Shown here in pieces: positions 16,964-24,885 of a DNA stretch of 44,087 nucleotides. Source of the stretch: Kiritimatiellia bacterium (lineage in GTDB: Bacteria; Verrucomicrobiota; Kiritimatiellia; RFP12; UBA1067); assembly GCA_024694365.1 (NCBI GenBank), contig JAILJX010000078.1:1-44087 (forward strand), given 5' to 3'. The number at the start of each line of letters is the position of its first letter. Positions within the stretch are counted from its first letter, which is position 1. The notes beneath the pieces were generated by a model that saw only the letters and a list, made by a program, of their open reading frames with translations, was not told where the DNA came from and did no database searches. Position numbers and translations under genes: made by a program.

Positions 16964-18909
16964 GATTCCTCCTTTGCTGTTACTTCCGTCTCGCCGAACG
17001 TGAAGAGCGTAACCTTGACGCCCGTCGGCTCAAGCGTCTTGCGAACGATCTTCAGCCATTCCGGCTTGACCTCGCAGGCGACGACAACCGCGTCCGCATT
17101 GAGACGGTTGATTATCTCCGGAGCCTCGGCCAGAGTGCCTTCTATGCGTATGCCGCCGATGTATTCGCCGCGCATGAGGATGTCGTCGTCAAGAAGCCCC
17201 ACTATGATGCGCGTATTGGCGCTTGTGGTGCGGACAAGTTCGCGGCGGAACGTCCGGTACCTGAGGCCCGCGCCGTAGACAAGGACTCTGGACACGTCCT
17301 TGCGCCCCTTTAGACGCGAGCAGTCGAGCGCGTAGAACACGTCGCGCACCAGCGGGCGGAACAGCCTGACCCCGGCGATCGCAAGCAGTGACGCGATGCC
17401 AAACGTGGCCGAGAAACGGACCGACGCGTACGGTCCTGTCGCCGATGCCGCGAATGCGATTGCGCCGCCGACAAGCGAACCCAAGAAGCAAGCCCCCGCA
17501 ATGCGCATGTAATTTGAGAGGACCGCGCGCGACCATACGGTGCGGTAGGCCCGGAAGAGGACGAGGAACGCGAAGAGCACCGAGACTCTTATGAGCATTC
17601 CGAGCCTCACGGCGTTCCCCGGAGCGTCTACGCGCCAGGCCCAGCACAGCAAAAGATATATGAATATCATCAGCGCTATATCGGCCGCAAGCATGATCGG
17701 CACCCTGAGCCGCGCCCTCAGCCGGCGCGCCGCCACCGTATGGTTCCGTGCGACGGCGTTAAGCAGCCGGCCCGCGTCGTAGAACTCGATCCTGGCCATG
17801 TTCTTGAATATCACGACAGACGCCCCCGCGACCGCAAGAAGCCAAAGTCCGGCAGTCCTCGACTTGCTGGCGGCGGCGAAAAGTCCGCATGCGACTGCGG
17901 CAGCGGTCACGAGATAAAGCGTCCACGCAGCCTTTCGCTGGCTCAGGCCGACGGCGCGCAATATGCGGTGGTGGAGATGATCGGCGTCGGCGGTCATGAC
18001 CTCTCCGTTCTCGGTCGCCGAAGCATCCCGCTTGCGGATCATGTGGCGTATCGAGCGGCGCACGATGGCCAGAGACGTATCAAAGATCGGAACTCCCATC
18101 GCAAGAAGAGGCACCCCCACCGACACGAGCACGGAATTGGGCACCTGCGAGACGAGCGGCAGAACCGAAAGCATGAAGCCGATGAACATGGATCCCGAAT
18201 CGCCCAGAAAGACGCTCGCCGGATTGTAGTTGTAGCGGAGAAAGCCGAGAAGACCGCCCGCAAACGCGAAATATGCAAGCGTCGTCTGCGGACTGTCGAT
18301 GATGAGGAGGGTTCCGGCCATGCCGAGCGTCGCGATGAACGCTATGCCGGAGGCAAGCCCGTCGAGCCCGTCGATGAGATTGAAAGCATTTATCGCCCCC
18401 GCAATCCAAAACATGGTCAAGGGGCAATCCAGCCATCCCGGGATGGCTGGCCACAGCCGGCTGAAGCCGAGGTCCGTCCAGCTCCATACAAGAAAAGCCG
18501 CAAGAAGCTGTCCAAGAAGCTTGATCTTCGGAGGAAGCCCGAATTTGTCGTCTGCATACCCAAGCGCCACAACGCCCGACGCGATGGCGAACAACTTCAG
18601 ATGAAGATTCCAGCGCGACACTCCGGACGCAAGACTCTTCGCCGAGGCTATCGGCGGACGCCCCGACAGGATCAGGAACAGCGTGTAAGACACGCCGAAC
18701 CCGATGAACAGGGCGAGCCCGCCGCCCCGCGGAATCGGCACTTTGTTGATCCGCCTGGGGTCGGGCTTGTCGACCATTCCCATCGCACGGTTCATTTCGC
18801 GCACGATCGGAGTGAGTACGAGCGTGAGGACGAGCGCTCCGCCGAAGGCGATCAGGTAGTCGACCGTCTTCAGAGCCGCCGAAACCGGAGCGAACCCGGC
18901 CAGAATCAC
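16939..18909 (-). CDS. WecA/MraY-like polyprenyl-phosphate sugar-1-phosphate transferase fused to a CoA/nucleotide-binding domain
   Basis: 656 residues from a GTG start overlapping the exosortase stop by 4 nt (GTGA). The N-terminal ~340 residues are a polytopic UDP-HexNAc:undecaprenyl-phosphate transferase: PRGGGLALF, GYADDKFGLPP (catalytic DD), NAFNLIDGLDG, FLGDSGSMFIGF and ADHLHHRIL. A second membrane block (about 385-530) follows, then a soluble Rossmann-like domain (VLVYGAG, IVGLLDDD) like the CoA_binding_3 part of CapD/EpsC-type proteins, but without their dehydratase. It probably starts lipid-linked polysaccharide synthesis. The fusion with a truncated second module is unusual. Confidence 0.85.
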   Translation of the reverse strand: MILAGFAPVSAALKTVDYLIAFGGALVLTLVLTPIVREMNRAMGMVDKPDPRRINKVPIPRGGGLALFIGFGVSYTLFLILSGRPPIASAKSLASGVSRWNLHLKLFAIASGVVALGYADDKFGLPPKIKLLGQLLAAFLVWSWTDLGFSRLWPAIPGWLDCPLTMFWIAGAINAFNLIDGLDGLASGIAFIATLGMAGTLLIIDSPQTTLAYFAFAGGLLGFLRYNYNPASVFLGDSGSMFIGFMLSVLPLVSQVPNSVLVSVGVPLLAMGVPIFDTSLAIVRRSIRHMIRKRDASATENGEVMTADADHLHHRILRAVGLSQRKAAWTLYLVTAAAVACGLFAAASKSRTAGLWLLAVAGASVVIFKNMARIEFYDAGRLLNAVARNHTVAARRLRARLRVPIMLAADIALMIFIYLLLCWAWRVDAPGNAVRLGMLIRVSVLFAFLVLFRAYRTVWSRAVLSNYMRIAGACFLGSLVGGAIAFAASATGPYASVRFSATFGIASLLAIAGVRLFRPLVRDVFYALDCSRLKGRKDVSRVLVYGAGLRYRTFRRELVRTTSANTRIIVGLLDDDILMRGEYIGGIRIEGTLAEAPEIINRLNADAVVVACEVKPEWLKIVRKTLEPTGVKVTLFTFGETEVTAKEESWPTEKTK

Positions 18910-20744
18910 TCCTCTCCCCCCTTCCCGGAAGCGGTCTCCGGCTTGGACGGCTCCGCCGGACCCTCCTGCATCCCGACGTTCTTGAGCGAATCGAGAACCG
19001 CCCCGAGCAGACCTTCATCCGGGATGTACAGCTGAACCGAGACCATGACCCAGCGGTCGACAGTGTTCCTGAAAGTCCTGTCCCACGTGTCGCGGACGAT
19101 TCTTGCCACGTGCGAATCCGTGCGGTAGCCTTCCTGGTTGAAGAACGTATATGCGAAAAGCGCCTCGCCGCGGCCGCCCTTTGCGGCAAGCCTTATGACG
19201 CGCCAGTCGATGTCGCCTATGCGCAATGTTTTCGATTCGCCCATGTCGAACCCCTGGGAGGGAAGGCACAGCTCGGGGCGGTGAAGCGACTGCTTGTCGG
19301 GTCCGCTCGTCACGGTGGAGACGCTGAAGAGCGTAAGGGCGTCCCTGAGCAGGAAGGCCCGCCTCGCCTCAAGATCGGCTTCGGCCGCCTCTCCCTTGCC
19401 GGATGCCTCAAGGGCCTTCAGCATGTTTTCCTTCAGACGTACGCTACCCCTGAGAGAATCAAGGTACTCCGGGAATTTGACGTTCCACACCCCAGGCATG
19501 TATGCGCGCTTGGATATCTCGGCGCCTATCAGCAGATTGGTTTCGGCCACGGAAGGCCCGATCGGCATGCCGACGAACCTCTGCGTGCCCGCGGGCACAT
19601 CGGGAAGAGAAAATCCGAATTCCTCCGGAAGCGGCCGCCCGATCGCAGAAGGACAGTTCACGTCCAGGATGAGAGGAAGACCGGCCTCTGGCGCCTCCGC
19701 CACGCGCGGATTCGGCGCGACAGTCTGGAACGCCATCGCCGCAACGGTGCAAAGAACCGCTGCGAAAGCGGGCGCGGAGCCTCTGCCGCATGGCTCCGGA
19801 ACGGACGTCTCCTCCTCGGCGAACGTCTCTCCTCCGGGGAGCGGGCCAGCTTCCCCTTCGGCGGACGCGGCTCTTCTGCGCCCCATTCTGGCCGCCGCCG
19901 CGCTCAGAAGCCCGCCGCACCCCACCAGCATCGCCAGCGCGACGAGAAAGACGACATATCCGGCGAAGTCGTGGTAGAAGCCGACCGCGAATGCGGGCGT
20001 GCACGTCTTAGCCGCGATGCAGATGGTGACGATCCTGAGAATGTTGCCCGCAACGGCGCACGGAACCGCAAGGGCGAAGAGCATCGCACGCCTTGTCCAC
20101 GTGGGCTGGGTGAAGTAGCCGTAGCCTGCGGAGAGAGCTAGGAGCGCGAAAATCGATCTCAGCCCGCTGCATGGATTGGCTATGTCTATGACAAACGTCT
20201 CGCCGCCGATGACGACGCCGGGAAGCGCGATCAGGTTCCCCTGGCGGACGATATCCATTCCGAATCCGGACAACAGTCCGGACGACACTGCGCTCACCAG
20301 AAGCCTCAGATGCACCGTTACGAGCGACAGATACGAATTCAACGGCATGCAGAAAAGCAGAAACGCCGCAGGGAACAGGACTCTCTTGGCCGTGCCGCGG
20401 CCGAATATCGCCCAGGGAAGCGCAACAAGAAGCCCGGCAAAGGCGAGAAGCTCGAAACGCACCTGCAGCCCCCGCGCGCCGAGAAGCCCCAGAAAGACGA
20501 AAGGAAGGCATAGCGCCGCGCCCGCCCAGGACGGCGATCCCGCGGATTTGAGAAGCTCCTTGCGCTCGGTCCAAAGCACGTAAAGGGAAAAAAGCGGAAC
20601 GTACCATCCGAAGGAAAGATCCTCCTCGGGCGCGTTGAACATGGCGGGAAGATGCGAAAAAACCATCGCCCTGAATCCGACAGCCAGCGCCGCCATGGAC
20701 AGAACCGCAAGCCCGCACCTGATTTTCATGTCATTCCATTTCAT
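18906..20744 (-). CDS. xrt: Exosortase fused to an EpsI (DUF3485) domain
   Basis: 612 residues. The N-terminal ~285 residues are an eight-span exosortase with the transpeptidase-like triad: C192 in NPCSGLRS, R237 in GNILRIV and H258 in FYHDFAGYVVF. Exosortases process PEP-CTERM-type sorting signals at the inner membrane and are tied to exopolysaccharide. After a Gly/Glu-rich linker (about 290-330), the C-terminal part, with PELCLPSQGFDM and a late VQLY, matches EpsI-like proteins often encoded next to epsH. It is the first gene of an overlapping set with the WecA-like gene, malic enzyme and GH84. No PEP-CTERM substrate is visible in the window. Confidence 0.88.
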   Translation of the reverse strand: MKWNDMKIRCGLAVLSMAALAVGFRAMVFSHLPAMFNAPEEDLSFGWYVPLFSLYVLWTERKELLKSAGSPSWAGAALCLPFVFLGLLGARGLQVRFELLAFAGLLVALPWAIFGRGTAKRVLFPAAFLLFCMPLNSYLSLVTVHLRLLVSAVSSGLLSGFGMDIVRQGNLIALPGVVIGGETFVIDIANPCSGLRSIFALLALSAGYGYFTQPTWTRRAMLFALAVPCAVAGNILRIVTICIAAKTCTPAFAVGFYHDFAGYVVFLVALAMLVGCGGLLSAAAARMGRRRAASAEGEAGPLPGGETFAEEETSVPEPCGRGSAPAFAAVLCTVAAMAFQTVAPNPRVAEAPEAGLPLILDVNCPSAIGRPLPEEFGFSLPDVPAGTQRFVGMPIGPSVAETNLLIGAEISKRAYMPGVWNVKFPEYLDSLRGSVRLKENMLKALEASGKGEAAEADLEARRAFLLRDALTLFSVSTVTSGPDKQSLHRPELCLPSQGFDMGESKTLRIGDIDWRVIRLAAKGGRGEALFAYTFFNQEGYRTDSHVARIVRDTWDRTFRNTVDRWVMVSVQLYIPDEGLLGAVLDSLKNVGMQEGPAEPSKPETASGKGGEE

Positions 20745-20755
20745 GAGATTCGGGT

Positions 20756-20764
20756 ATTATACCA
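20756..20764 (-). promoter_or_regulatory. Extended -10 promoter of the exosortase operon
   Basis: TGGTATAAT on the minus strand ends 11 nt before the ATG at 20744, which predicts a leader of about 4 nt. No Shine-Dalgarno is evident. Confidence 0.55.
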
Positions 20765-20795
20765 TAAACGCGGCAGGTTATGGAAGACGGACAAA

Positions 20796-20820
20796 AAGAA
20801 AAACCCCGCTTTCACGGGGC
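20796..20820 (-). terminator. Original tRNA-Tyr terminator, now displaced
   Basis: Minus strand: CCCCG, TGAAAG loop, CGGGG, then TTTTTC. It directly follows the truncated tRNA-Tyr copy at attL. It was probably the terminator of the intact tRNA gene before the element inserted. Confidence 0.75.
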
Positions 20821-20883
20821 TTGAATGGTGGTGGGGCAAGGATTCGAACCTTGGAAGGCGTAAGCCAGCAGATTTACAGTCTG
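20821..20883. repeat. attL: 63-bp direct repeat
   Basis: Identical to 27369-27431. It covers the tRNA-Tyr sequence from the anticodon arm to the CCA end plus 5 flanking bases. Identity stops after CTG at 20883, where the element-specific sequence begins. Confidence 0.92.
20826..20883 (-). pseudogene. Truncated 3' half of tRNA-Tyr
   Basis: Contains the GTA anticodon, variable arm, T arm (GGTTCGAATCC) and CCACCA end, but the D arm and 5' acceptor strand are missing. It is the chromosomal 3' half displaced by integration and is not expected to give a functional tRNA. Confidence 0.88.
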
Positions 20884-20919
20884 TAAAAAATGCCCATTTT
20901 ATTGGCTTCTAAAAAAATG

Positions 20920-20942
20920 TGGTGATAATGTGGTGATTATGG
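20920..20942 (+). promoter_or_regulatory. Left arm-type sites, two tandem copies
   Basis: TGGTGATAAT (20920-20929) and TGGTGATTATGG (20931-20942), 11 bp apart, about one helical turn. Similar sites recur in the same orientation near the right end. Position and repetition fit arm-type binding sites of a tyrosine integrase or its directionality factor. Confidence 0.55.
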
Positions 20943-20971
20943 TTGCATTTAATCGGCCGATTTGGTATCAT
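20943..20971 (+). promoter_or_regulatory. Integrase promoter
   Basis: TTGCAT (20943-20948), 17-nt spacer, TATCAT (20966-20971). It directly abuts the left arm sites, so integrase binding there could repress its own transcription. The leader of about 80 nt ends in AGGAGG before the ATG at 21058. Confidence 0.7.
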
Positions 20972-21057
20972 ACACGGCGAGACGGCGCAGAGGGCGGCAA
21001 AATGAGGAAAAGCCCCCGACTGGCCACAGGCTGACAAGTGAAACAGGAGGCCGAAAC

Positions 21058-22371
21058 ATGGCACGAAAGAAACACGCGAGAGCGAACGGAAACGGAACGC
21101 TGGAACTACACGGGCGGCTGTGGCGCGCCCGCTGGACAGTGAACGGGAAAACATACACCCGACCGACAGGCACAAGCGACAAGCGGGAGGCCGCGAAAAA
21201 ACTTGAAGAGTTTACCGCGCCCTTCCGCCTAGGTGCTGACAAACAGATTCTGGAGGGGCTGGCGGCGAAGGTGCAAGGCGTGACCGCCGAACTGAAAGCG
21301 TACGAGGACACGCGGCCAGCGACCAGCCTTGCTGGCGGTTTTGCCGCGTACAGGGCTTCCAGCGAGAGGCCCGACACGGGCGCGGCAACGATGGATATGT
21401 ACGAGAGCCAGTACACCCGACTGGCGAAGTGGATGGCGAAGCATTACCCGACAATCACGGAAATGCGCCATGTATCGAAGCAAGTGGCGGAAGAGTTTAT
21501 GGCCGACATAGCGAAGCGGTACAGCGCAAACACCTTCAACAAGTACGCGACGCTTTTCACCCGTATCTGGGAAACGCTGAAAGAGACGGCGCGACTGGAG
21601 GCGAACCCGTGGGAGAAGATAGCGCACAAGAACGAGGACAAGGGCCAGACGCGGCGCGAACTGACAGTGGACGAGTTGCGCCGCGTCTGCGAGAGCGCAG
21701 AAGGCGAAATGCGCACGCTTTTTGCGGTTGGCATATATACGGGGTTGCGGCTGGGCGATTGCGCCTTGCTGGAGTGGGGGAATGTTGACCTTGCCAGACG
21801 CATGGTTGCCGTCATACCCCGCAAGACCGCGAAGCACGCACACGGGCGGCCCGTTGTGATACCGATTCACGGAACGCTGGCCAACATTCTGGAGGAAACG
21901 CCGAGCGCAGACCGCACAGGATATGTGATGCCGCAGACCGCGAAGGCATACCTTGCCGACAGGGCCGCCGTGACAGTGAAGATACAGGCCGCCTTCAAGG
22001 CGTGCGGAATACGCACGAACCGCAAGGGGAAAGACGATACGCGGGCCGTGGTTGAAGTTGGCTTCCACAGTCTGCGACACACTTTTGTGAGCATGGCCGC
22101 GAACGCTGGCGTGCCCCTTGCGCTGATTCAGAGCATAGTTGGACACACAAGCACAGCCATGACGCGCCATTACTTCCACGAAAGCGAGGACGCGCTTAAA
22201 AACGCCGTGGCGGCCTTGCCAGATGTGGGAGGGGCAATTGCCTTGCCAGACGGCGCGGCGCGTTCCGTGGCCGTTCCTTGCGCCTTCTGTGCCATTCTGG
22301 ACGGCATGACCCGCGAACAGTTGGAGGCGGCGAGGGCCGAGATAGACAAGAGGCTGGCGAAGGCGGAATAG
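21058..22371 (+). CDS. int: Tyrosine recombinase/integrase
   Basis: 437 residues from the ATG preceded by AGGAGG; an in-frame upstream start at 20962 lies inside the promoter and is rejected. The N-terminal arm-binding part has GTLELHGRLWRARWTVNGK, followed by a SAM-like core-binding domain (about 92-190). The catalytic domain carries R231 (TGLRLGD), H337 and R340 (FHSLRHTF), H363 (VGHTS) and the nucleophile Y372 (TRHYFH). It integrates the element into tRNA-Tyr. Its C-terminus has an extra ~45 residues after the tyrosine segment, ending in a charged helix. Confidence 0.96.
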   Translation: MARKKHARANGNGTLELHGRLWRARWTVNGKTYTRPTGTSDKREAAKKLEEFTAPFRLGADKQILEGLAAKVQGVTAELKAYEDTRPATSLAGGFAAYRASSERPDTGAATMDMYESQYTRLAKWMAKHYPTITEMRHVSKQVAEEFMADIAKRYSANTFNKYATLFTRIWETLKETARLEANPWEKIAHKNEDKGQTRRELTVDELRRVCESAEGEMRTLFAVGIYTGLRLGDCALLEWGNVDLARRMVAVIPRKTAKHAHGRPVVIPIHGTLANILEETPSADRTGYVMPQTAKAYLADRAAVTVKIQAAFKACGIRTNRKGKDDTRAVVEVGFHSLRHTFVSMAANAGVPLALIQSIVGHTSTAMTRHYFHESEDALKNAVAALPDVGGAIALPDGAARSVAVPCAFCAILDGMTREQLEAARAEIDKRLAKAE

Positions 22372-22375
22372 CGGC

Positions 22376-22404
22376 TTGCGCCGCGCGGCCGAATATGATA
22401 CACT
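22376..22404 (+). promoter_or_regulatory. Promoter after the integrase gene
   Basis: TTGCGC (22376-22381), 17-nt spacer, TACACT (22399-22404) preceded by TGA. It starts a transcript near 22411 with an untranslated leader of about 160 nt, the structured region described next. Confidence 0.6.
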
Positions 22405-22427
22405 ACTGACAGTTTTGGAGAAACGGG

Positions 22428-22572
22428 AAGTGAAACACCCACACCAAACAAGGAAAGCGCGTGACAAGGGCGAGAGCCCGACAACACGACTTCCCCGCGC
22501 TTGCAAGTCTACGGACACGCGCCGTATGTTTCACCTTGCTTGCGCGGGGTTTTTACATGGAGGTGAAACACC
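22428..22572 (+). promoter_or_regulatory. Leader with competing hairpins: attenuator and sequestered ribosome-binding site
   Basis: Segments in order: GTGAAACACC (22430-22439); AAGCGCG (22455-22461); GGGC-GAGA-GCCC, a GNRA-type hairpin (about 22468-22479); CCCCGCGCTT (22493-22502); TGTTTCACCT (22527-22536); GCGCGGGG followed by T5 (22542-22554); AGGTGAAACA (22561-22570) at the ribosome-binding site. CCCCGCGC with GCGCGGGG-T5 is a terminator-like hairpin. Its 5' arm overlaps CGCGCTT, which can instead pair with AAGCGCG. TGTTTCACCT pairs over 10 bp with AGGTGAAACA and would hide the Shine-Dalgarno of the next gene, but it could also pair with the upstream GTGAAACA copy. Pairings are read from sequence; the regulatory role is inferred. 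Confidence 0.6.
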
Positions 22573-23091
22573 ATGAACAGGCACACAGCGACGGCGGGAA
22601 AGACCGCGAACAGTTGCGCCAAATGGCGCACAGCGAAAAGGGGCGGGCGCACGGTTGCGATTGCGCCAGACGGGCGCGCGTACTACGGAACGGCGGCCGA
22701 GGTGCGCGGCGCGCGGCTTATGCCGTGGAGGCGCGACTGGCTGGCACAGTCATTGACGGCCTTGCGCCGCGCATACGACAGGCCAGAGGAACGCGAAGCG
22801 TTGCGGCTGGCCGTTGCCGATTCCAGACGCTACGCCTTGCGCATGGGCTGGAGCGAGGCCGACACGAACCGCGCCAGTGTGGCAATATCCGCCGAGTTGC
22901 TGATATTGGCACAGGCGGCGGCGAAGGCGTGCGGCCAGAGCATGACCGAATGGGCCGAGGGCTGGTTGCGCATGTCCGTGAACGCGGCGCGCAGAGAGCC
23001 CGACGGGCTGACGCTGACGAAGCACGAACAGGCCGCGCTGGCGGCAATCCGCAACAGTGCGCAAGCGGGCGAACGGGCCGCGCGCGCGTAA
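22573..23091 (+). CDS. Element protein of unknown function
   Basis: 172 residues, preceded by GGAGGTGAAACACC and the ATG. I do not recognise the family. The N-terminus is basic (KTANSCAKWRTAKRGGR), then VAIAPDGRAYYGTAAEVRGARL looks like a small beta unit, followed by helices (ISAELLILAQAAAKACGQ, MTEWAEGWLRMSVNAARRE). An overlapping frame (22461-23234) is Arg/Ala-rich and is treated as a shadow. Translation is probably controlled by the hairpin leader just upstream. Confidence 0.65.
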   Translation: MNRHTATAGKTANSCAKWRTAKRGGRTVAIAPDGRAYYGTAAEVRGARLMPWRRDWLAQSLTALRRAYDRPEEREALRLAVADSRRYALRMGWSEADTNRASVAISAELLILAQAAAKACGQSMTEWAEGWLRMSVNAARREPDGLTLTKHEQAALAAIRNSAQAGERAARA

Positions 23092-23125
23092 AGGCCGCGA
23101 GGAAGCGCGCAGAGAGGCGGGAAGC

Positions 23126-23794
23126 ATGGGCAAGCAAAAGCATACAGGCAACAGACGCGAAGGCGCGCAAGCCCCCTTCCCGTCTCTCTCCGCGCATGGC
23201 GGACTGGAAAGCACGCAGAACACGGAACGGGTGACGCGGCGCGCATTGATTGCCGCCGTGAGCGACGCGCAGACCGAGATTGAATTGCGCGACATTGAAG
23301 AACGCCTCGCGGACGAATTGCAATACACGCCCGAAGGCGAAGAGCGAGAGGATGCCGACTTCCGCTGGACAGTGGAACAGGCCATTTCCGCGCGGCGCGC
23401 CGAGCTGGAAGCGCGTTTAATGGCAAGTGACGCTTTGCGGCTTGCGCGCGATGCCGTTGCGGCTGGACAACGGGCGGAAGCCGACAAGGCAAGGGCGGAA
23501 GCCGAAACGCGCGGCGCGATTGCGGCGGCGCGGGCGGCGGCGAAAAGGCCGCTTCATCAAACGGAAGTCGCATGGATGGCGGGCGTTGCACGGGAGACTA
23601 TTCATAATTGGGAAAAGGCGGAACGCGCGGGAACGCTAGACAGTACAACGGCCTATGTCATTGAGGGAGACGAGCACAAGTCATGGTATAGTGCGCGCTT
23701 GCGTGAGATTCCCGATGAGTGCAAGCGTTGGTGCAAAACATACAAGTTGCAAATGGCTAACGCGAAGCGGGCTAGGAAGCGCTTCAAGGGCTAG
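23126..23794 (+). CDS. Helix-turn-helix protein, function unknown
   Basis: 222 residues from ATG 23126 (purine-rich GAGGCGGGAAGC upstream); a longer start at 23057 would overlap the previous gene. The middle is a long charged coiled-coil-like helix (EIELRDIEERLADELQYTPEG through AEADKARAEAETRGAIAAARAA). A C-terminal helix-turn-helix follows: HQTEVAWMAGVARETIHNW, then a basic tail KLQMANAKRARKRFKG. Coiled coil plus HTH recalls small terminase subunits or phage regulators, but this is not established. The gene is followed by a strong terminator. Confidence 0.65.
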   Translation: MGKQKHTGNRREGAQAPFPSLSAHGGLESTQNTERVTRRALIAAVSDAQTEIELRDIEERLADELQYTPEGEEREDADFRWTVEQAISARRAELEARLMASDALRLARDAVAAGQRAEADKARAEAETRGAIAAARAAAKRPLHQTEVAWMAGVARETIHNWEKAERAGTLDSTTAYVIEGDEHKSWYSARLREIPDECKRWCKTYKLQMANAKRARKRFKG

Positions 23795-23831
23795 CGCGAA
23801 CACAGGAACTAGGGCGCAGAGTAGGACATAT

Positions 23832-23949
23832 CATTTCACACTATGTGAAGCGGGTTGAAAAACCCGCTTTTTTTATTGCCGTTAAACATTGCTTTTGAAG
23901 CGCGGCATGAAAAATCACATTTCACACTATGGGCTTTTTTCGTGAAATG
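23832..23949. repeat. Repeated CATTTCACACTATG motif with inverted partner
   Basis: CATTTCACACTATG occurs at 23832-23845 and 23918-23931, and the inverted half GTGAAATG at 23942-23949. It lies in the 237-bp gap before the excisionase-like gene. It may be an operator for an element regulator. The rest of the gap holds the terminator and a GC hairpin (CGGCGC/GCGCCG) near 23975-23995. Confidence 0.5.
23835..23874 (+). terminator. Terminator after the early genes
   Basis: AGCGGGTT, GAAA tetraloop, AACCCGCT, then T6 (23849-23874). A smaller hairpin TTCACA-CTA-TGTGAA (23835-23849) sits immediately 5' and shares one base pair position with it. This is one of the clearest terminators in the window. 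Confidence 0.88.
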
Positions 23950-24031
23950 CTGGGGTAAGGGTGAAGGGCTGTAGTGCGGCGCAAGGCGCGCCGACAGTCT
24001 AGCCCGCAAACTCAAACGGAGACATGATACC

Positions 24032-24358
24032 ATGTTGAAATCAACTAGAACAGCGGTAGAGGCGGTATTGCGTGCCGACCCGTCAGTGACTACCGACCAG
24101 ATACGCGAAGCGGTGCGCGTGCTGGACGGCAAAACGGCGGCGGGCCTTGTGAATACAGAACCGCTAGACCGCGCCTTGTCACGAAAGGAGGTTGCCGAGA
24201 TTCTGGGCTGTTCGGTGCGAACAGTGACGGATTACGCGCAACGCGGACTGATACGCCGCTTCACATTTGGCGTGAACGGGAAACTGGCGCATGGCTATTC
24301 CGCCGACAGCGTGCGCGCGCTCATGGCTGGCCATGCGGGGAAGGAGGCGCGCCGATGA
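24032..24358 (+). CDS. Excisionase/HTH_17-like DNA-binding protein
   Basis: 108 residues with GGAG 13 nt before the ATG. The C-terminal half is a MerR/excisionase-type winged HTH: LSRKEVAEILGCSVRTVTDY, then AQRGLIRRFTFG and a second helix SADSVRALMAG. The N-terminal half is a small helical region (IREAVRVLDG). In integrative elements such proteins act as recombination directionality factors or replication-control regulators. It could bind the arm sites or the CATTTCACACTATG repeats upstream. Its stop overlaps the next start by 4 nt. Confidence 0.75.
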   Translation: MLKSTRTAVEAVLRADPSVTTDQIREAVRVLDGKTAAGLVNTEPLDRALSRKEVAEILGCSVRTVTDYAQRGLIRRFTFGVNGKLAHGYSADSVRALMAGHAGKEARR

Positions 24359-24735
24359 GGGTTGCGATACACACGAACGAGACCTTGCCGCCGAGCGCGA
24401 GAGACAGTTCCGCGCGCTTTCCAGAGCGGCTGGGAATACGCATGGCCGTCGGCACGAAGGTGCGTACTGTGCGCGCGCTGAAAGCGTTGCGGGAGGCTGG
24501 CTTGCTTACTGACGGCCAAACGATTGCGGAGATGTGGCCGAGCCTTGTGCTGTTTCTGGAACACGCCGCACGCACGATCAGAAACGGGACGGCCGCCGAG
24601 CGCGACTTCATACGGCGGCTTGCGTTGCCGCTGGCCGAACTTCCGCCTGTGAGCGATATGCCCACGACGGCCCGAAGGCCCGCAACGCGAACGATGCCGA
24701 CAATGCCGACGGCCAGAACGGGGGCGCACGCATGA
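24355..24735 (+). CDS. Element protein of unknown function
   Basis: 126 residues, translationally coupled to the upstream HTH gene (ATGA). The core, AVGTKVRTVRALKALREAGLLTDG, resembles a small DNA-binding or helical-bundle unit. The C-terminus is a low-complexity Thr/Pro/Arg tail (MPTTARRPATRTMPTMPTAR). No family recognised. Confidence 0.55.
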   Translation: MRVAIHTNETLPPSARDSSARFPERLGIRMAVGTKVRTVRALKALREAGLLTDGQTIAEMWPSLVLFLEHAARTIRNGTAAERDFIRRLALPLAELPPVSDMPTTARRPATRTMPTMPTARTGAHA

Positions 24736-24884
24736 CAGGCGCGCAGAACCGCGCCAGACGCGCGAGAAACGCCCTTCCAGCGCACGCAAGCGCGAAGGCG
24801 CATGATTTGCCGCACAACGCGCCGAGGCCGCCAGAAGGCCACACGGCGCGCCCTTGCGGCTGGACAATGGCGGCGAGGTGCTGA
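24732..24884 (+). CDS. Possible 50-residue basic protein
   Basis: Starts with an ATG that overlaps the preceding stop (ATGA) and ends one base before the ATG of the initiator gene. Basic and Ala/Pro-rich, with no motif. It may serve only to couple translation to the initiator gene. Weak support beyond the precise junctions. Confidence 0.35.
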   Translation: MTGAQNRARRARNALPAHASAKAHDLPHNAPRPPEGHTARPCGWTMAARC

Positions 24885-24885
24885 T

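Noticed and set aside
20962..21057. N-terminal extension of the integrase
   Set aside because: The start codon lies inside the predicted int promoter and lacks a ribosome-binding site; ATG 21058 has AGGAGG.
22461..23234. Long plus-strand frame overlapping the 22573-23091 gene
   Set aside because: Composition is dominated by Arg, Ala and Gly with no ordered motif. It begins in the hairpin leader and conflicts with the better-supported frame that has a strong ribosome-binding site.
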